Assembly: GCA_036444215.1 (NCBI GenBank)
Contig: JAZGAA010000002.1
Span: 1-6,940, forward strand
Source: CAJVXI01 sp036444215
Lineage (GTDB): Bacteria > Patescibacteriota > Minisyncoccia > UBA6257 > UBA9933
Length of the DNA stretch: 6,940 bases
Direction of reading: 5' to 3'
The notes under the pieces were generated by a model. That model saw only the letters and a program-made list of their open reading frames with translations, searched no databases and was not told the DNA's origin. Positions 5,419-6,940 of the stretch are shown here, one piece after another. Position 1 is the first letter of the stretch; each line of letters starts with the position of its first letter. Both the position numbers and the translations under genes were made by a program.

Positions 5419-5994
5419 TTATTCTACAACATCTTCTTTTTCTTTAAGATGTAATATTCCAGTATTTTCAAAGCGGGGAGTTTTAAGACCTTCTTCCCAT
5501 GTCCAGTTGTGATACGCTGCTCTAATTATTTTGCCAATGTCCCCGTGAGTGACAACAACTACTACTTTATTTTGATACGCCTGTGTCACTTTTTCTAAAA
5601 AAGATTGAGCTCTTTTGTATAACGCTGGAAAATCCTCTGCACCCTCTACTTCAATAAAATAATTTACATTATCGATTGGTAATATTTTCTTTGCAAGCTT
5701 AGGTATATCGGTAAATAATTTACCCGTAAGTATGCCAAAATCTCTTTCTTTTAATAATTCTTCAACTTGTATTTTTGTAATATCAAGCTTATCTGCAATG
5801 ATATTTGCAGTTTCCTGAGCTCGCTTCAGCGGTGATGAAAGTATTATTTCAATATCGTCATCTTTTAATTTCTCTGCAACAATTAAGGCCTGTTCTCTCC
5901 CAAGTTTTGTCAGATTCATATCTCGATGTCCGTTTAGTATTCCATCAGCATTATCTTCATCTTGTCCGTGTCTGACTAAAAGTATTTTTATCAT
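5419..5994 (-). CDS. Histidine phosphatase family protein (phosphoglycerate mutase-like)
   Basis: This is a cytoplasmic enzyme of the RHG superfamily, which transfers phosphate through a histidine. The 191-residue protein has the catalytic RHG motif at residues 8-10 (His9 nucleophile), the second arginine in SSPLKRAQETA (Arg58), a likely acid Glu83 in KERDFG, and the second histidine in VVVTHGD (His150). All core residues are present. No signal peptide is seen. The substrate cannot be read from sequence: relatives act on phosphoglycerate, alpha-ribazole phosphate, sugar phosphates or nucleotides. It follows the NTP pyrophosphatase-like gene after 32 bases and ends before the terminator, so it is probably the last gene of that unit. 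The strong AGGAG site suggests efficient independent translation initiation. Confidence 0.9.
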   Translation of the reverse strand: MIKILLVRHGQDEDNADGILNGHRDMNLTKLGREQALIVAEKLKDDDIEIILSSPLKRAQETANIIADKLDITKIQVEELLKERDFGILTGKLFTDIPKLAKKILPIDNVNYFIEVEGAEDFPALYKRAQSFLEKVTQAYQNKVVVVVTHGDIGKIIRAAYHNWTWEEGLKTPRFENTGILHLKEKEDVVE

Positions 5995-6004
5995 ATTTTA
6001 TATT

Positions 6005-6009
6005 CTCCT
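6005..6009 (-). promoter_or_regulatory. Strong Shine-Dalgarno of the histidine phosphatase gene
   Basis: AGGAG on the minus strand lies 10 bases before the ATG. It supports this start codon. It is notable because the other starts in the window have no clear Shine-Dalgarno sequence. Confidence 0.7.
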
Positions 6010-6026
6010 AATTTTTTATTAATCAT

Positions 6027-6353
6027 TTATTTCTCTGTTTTAATTAGAAATAATCGTTTTTTGAATCCTCCTCGTTTTTTATTTTTCTCTTTTTGTAGTT
6101 TTTGGATTTGTAATTTTGTTAAACCAAGTTCAGCAGCTAAAACGTCAATTAACTCTTGAACATCAACAATTTCATTTATAATCTCCTTTTTGTTTTTAGC
6201 CCCAGTCAATTCTTTAGCTTCTTCTAATATTTTCTTCTTTATCTCTTTGAAATATTCTTTTTTATTTAAAGTACGAAAATGTGGCTTCTCTCCAGCTAAC
6301 TTAATAATTTCCAAAATCCTATCCCGAATTAATTTATTATATTTTTTAACCAT
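6027..6353 (-). CDS. COG4997-like all-alpha NTP pyrophosphatase (MazG-related house-cleaning family)
   Basis: This small all-helical protein is predicted to hydrolyse nucleoside triphosphates to monophosphate and pyrophosphate, a house-cleaning role. The 108-residue product begins YNKLIRDRILEII, the typical start of this family. It has an acidic metal-binding pair of motifs, EEAKEL (44-49) and EIVD (61-64) with a further acidic residue in ELID (67-70), and ends with the family's KRGGFKKRLFL. I chose the internal ATG at 6351-6353: the 48 residues that the longer frame would add run antisense-like over the AbrB gene and do not resemble the family. The start overlaps the end of the AbrB-type gene by 8 bases (ATGGTTAA), indicating translational coupling. 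The substrate is unknown. Confidence 0.85.
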   Translation of the reverse strand: MVKKYNKLIRDRILEIIKLAGEKPHFRTLNKKEYFKEIKKKILEEAKELTGAKNKKEIINEIVDVQELIDVLAAELGLTKLQIQKLQKEKNKKRGGFKKRLFLIKTEK

Positions 6354-6546
6354 TTTTATGTTTTTTTTGTTTCTTCTCCCAATCCTTAATTGTAATTGTC
6401 TTTCCGCGACGGGATACAACCACTTTCTGCCGTTCACGCCAACTAAGTTCGCTGAGGTATTCTTTTGGAATAGTAACGCACAAACTCGTACCGCCAACGC
6501 GAGTAAGCTTGCGAATATTCCTTTTTGATAATTTTCTTCTGCTCAT
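6346..6546 (-). CDS. SpoVT/AbrB (MazE-like) DNA-binding domain protein
   Basis: This 66-residue basic protein is essentially one swapped-hairpin AbrB-type domain: KLTRVGGTSLCVTIPKEYLSEL (about residues 13-34), a WRERQKVVV strand (36-44) and GKTITIKDWE (48-57), followed by a lysine-rich tail. Such domains dimerise and bind DNA; in many genomes they are antitoxins or autoregulators. No matching PIN or MazF-type toxin is seen. The gene after it is an NTP pyrophosphatase-like gene that overlaps it by 8 bases, and the gene before it is a Fic-family gene. Three palindromes just upstream are the obvious candidate binding site. The ATG at 6544-6546 is the only sensible start; no strong Shine-Dalgarno is seen. 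Confidence 0.85.
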   Translation of the reverse strand: MSRRKLSKRNIRKLTRVGGTSLCVTIPKEYLSELSWRERQKVVVSRRGKTITIKDWEKKQKKHKNG

Positions 6547-6571
6547 ACTTCGATAAACTCAGTATAAATAT

Positions 6572-6606
6572 AAATACGTATTTTAATACGTATTTAAATA
6601 CGTATT
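6572..6606. promoter_or_regulatory. Candidate operator: three AATACGTATT palindromes, 12-bp period
   Basis: Perfect 10-bp palindromes AATACGTATT lie at 6573-6582, 6585-6594 and 6597-6606, with centres exactly 12 bases apart. The last overlaps the Fic stop codon. A minus-strand -10-like TATACT lies at 6561-6566, so a regulator bound here would cover the -35 region; no good -35 is visible. The ATG of the AbrB-type gene is 26 bases from the nearest palindrome. Likely binders are the AbrB-type protein or the helix-turn-helix of the Fic protein. Confidence 0.7.
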
Positions 6607-6940
6607 ATTTTTCTTTTGCTTTTTTGTATTTAAATCCCTCTCCTATCTTCCAAATGCCTTTTTCGCGAAAGGCTGGAATGGTTTGGCGACGAGCGGCGTT
6701 AAACACAGCAGGAGCTTTTTTATTGATTTTTTTCGCGTATTCCGAAAGTGTTATAATTTCCTCGCCTTTTAGATAAGTAATCCTTTTATGCAATGATTCT
6801 ATGAGGGCAAGCGAAATAATTTTTCCCATCGTGCTAACGTTTTTTGTCTGGCGGTAGTCATTAAACGCCTTGTAATAGTCGTCCCTCTCTTTAAATTTAA
6901 CTATAATTGCTGAAAAACCTAATTGCAGAAGCTGATAATT
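6605..6940 (-). CDS. Fic/DOC-family protein, C-terminal part with helix-turn-helix (5' end outside window)
   Basis: The reading frame stays open to the window edge, so the ATG at 6827-6829 is internal; 111 residues are visible. Fic enzymes transfer AMP or another group from a nucleotide to target hydroxyls. The first visible residues (NYQLLQLGFSAIIVKFKERD) match the part that follows the Fic catalytic motif HPFxxGNGRxxRLL, and a following helix pair (DDYYKAFNDYR, then SLALIESLHKRI) fits the end of the Fic fold. The catalytic motif itself would lie just beyond the right edge, so activity cannot be judged. From about visible residue 60, ITLSEYAKKINKKAPAVFNA with TIPAFREKGIWKIG resembles an excisionase or MerR-like helix-turn-helix. 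It may bind the palindromes at its own 3' end. The call rests on recognition of a partial domain. Confidence 0.7.
   Translation of the reverse strand, partial: NYQLLQLGFSAIIVKFKERDDYYKAFNDYRQTKNVSTMGKIISLALIESLHKRITYLKGEEIITLSEYAKKINKKAPAVFNAARRQTIPAFREKGIWKIGEGFKYKKAKEK

Noticed and set aside
6354..6497. 48-codon N-terminal extension of the NTP pyrophosphatase-like gene
   Set aside because: It overlaps the AbrB-type gene in another frame, does not resemble the family, and the internal ATG gives the usual YNKLIRD start.
6572..6606. CRISPR array
   Set aside because: The repeats are only 10 bp with 2-base gaps, far too short for repeats and spacers, and no cas gene is present.
6605..6829. Independent 74-residue DNA-binding protein
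   Set aside because: The frame is open upstream to the window edge and the extra codons look like a Fic domain, so this is the C-terminal part of a larger gene.

Overview
The window is AT-rich and most likely comes from a member of the Candidate Phyla Radiation (Patescibacteria), probably a Parcubacteria-like lineage. This is inferred from the style of the proteins (a MurF without the usual N-terminal domain, a short FtsL-like protein, a COG4997-type NTP pyrophosphatase, a Fic protein with a C-terminal helix-turn-helix) and from the many small palindromic repeats, some inserted inside genes. The standard code fits: TGA is used as a stop, which argues against the TGA-glycine CPR groups. All recognisable genes are on the minus strand, so the biology reads from right to left.

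Unit 1 (6940 to about 5295) holds the 3' part of a Fic-family gene that runs off the right edge, a small SpoVT/AbrB-type DNA-binding protein, a COG4997-like nucleotide pyrophosphohydrolase overlapping it by 8 bases, and a histidine phosphatase with the only strong Shine-Dalgarno sequence in the window. Three AATACGTATT palindromes with an exact 12-bp period lie between the Fic and AbrB genes and look like an operator. A 12-bp-stem intrinsic terminator at 5295-5323 closes the unit.

Unit 2 (about 5267 to 1) is the start of the division and cell wall (dcw) cluster: mraZ, rsmH, an ftsL-like gene, ftsI and murF. A phased array of TGGGG-like boxes upstream of mraZ matches the known MraZ operator layout (TGGGN, three times, 10-bp period). 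MraZ would control the operon. RsmH methylates 16S rRNA, FtsL and FtsI act at the septum, and MurF completes the UDP-MurNAc-pentapeptide. No murE lies between ftsI and murF.

The most unusual aspect is how heavily the dcw genes carry repeats. Two copies of one roughly 130-160 bp intergenic element, in opposite orientation, separate rsmH from ftsL and ftsI from murF, and one supplies the last codons of rsmH. Palindromic or tandem elements sit in frame inside rsmH, ftsI and murF. A roughly 186-bp three-tier hairpin covers the murF stop codon. No transposase is present. Bases 1-12 hold nothing I can identify.
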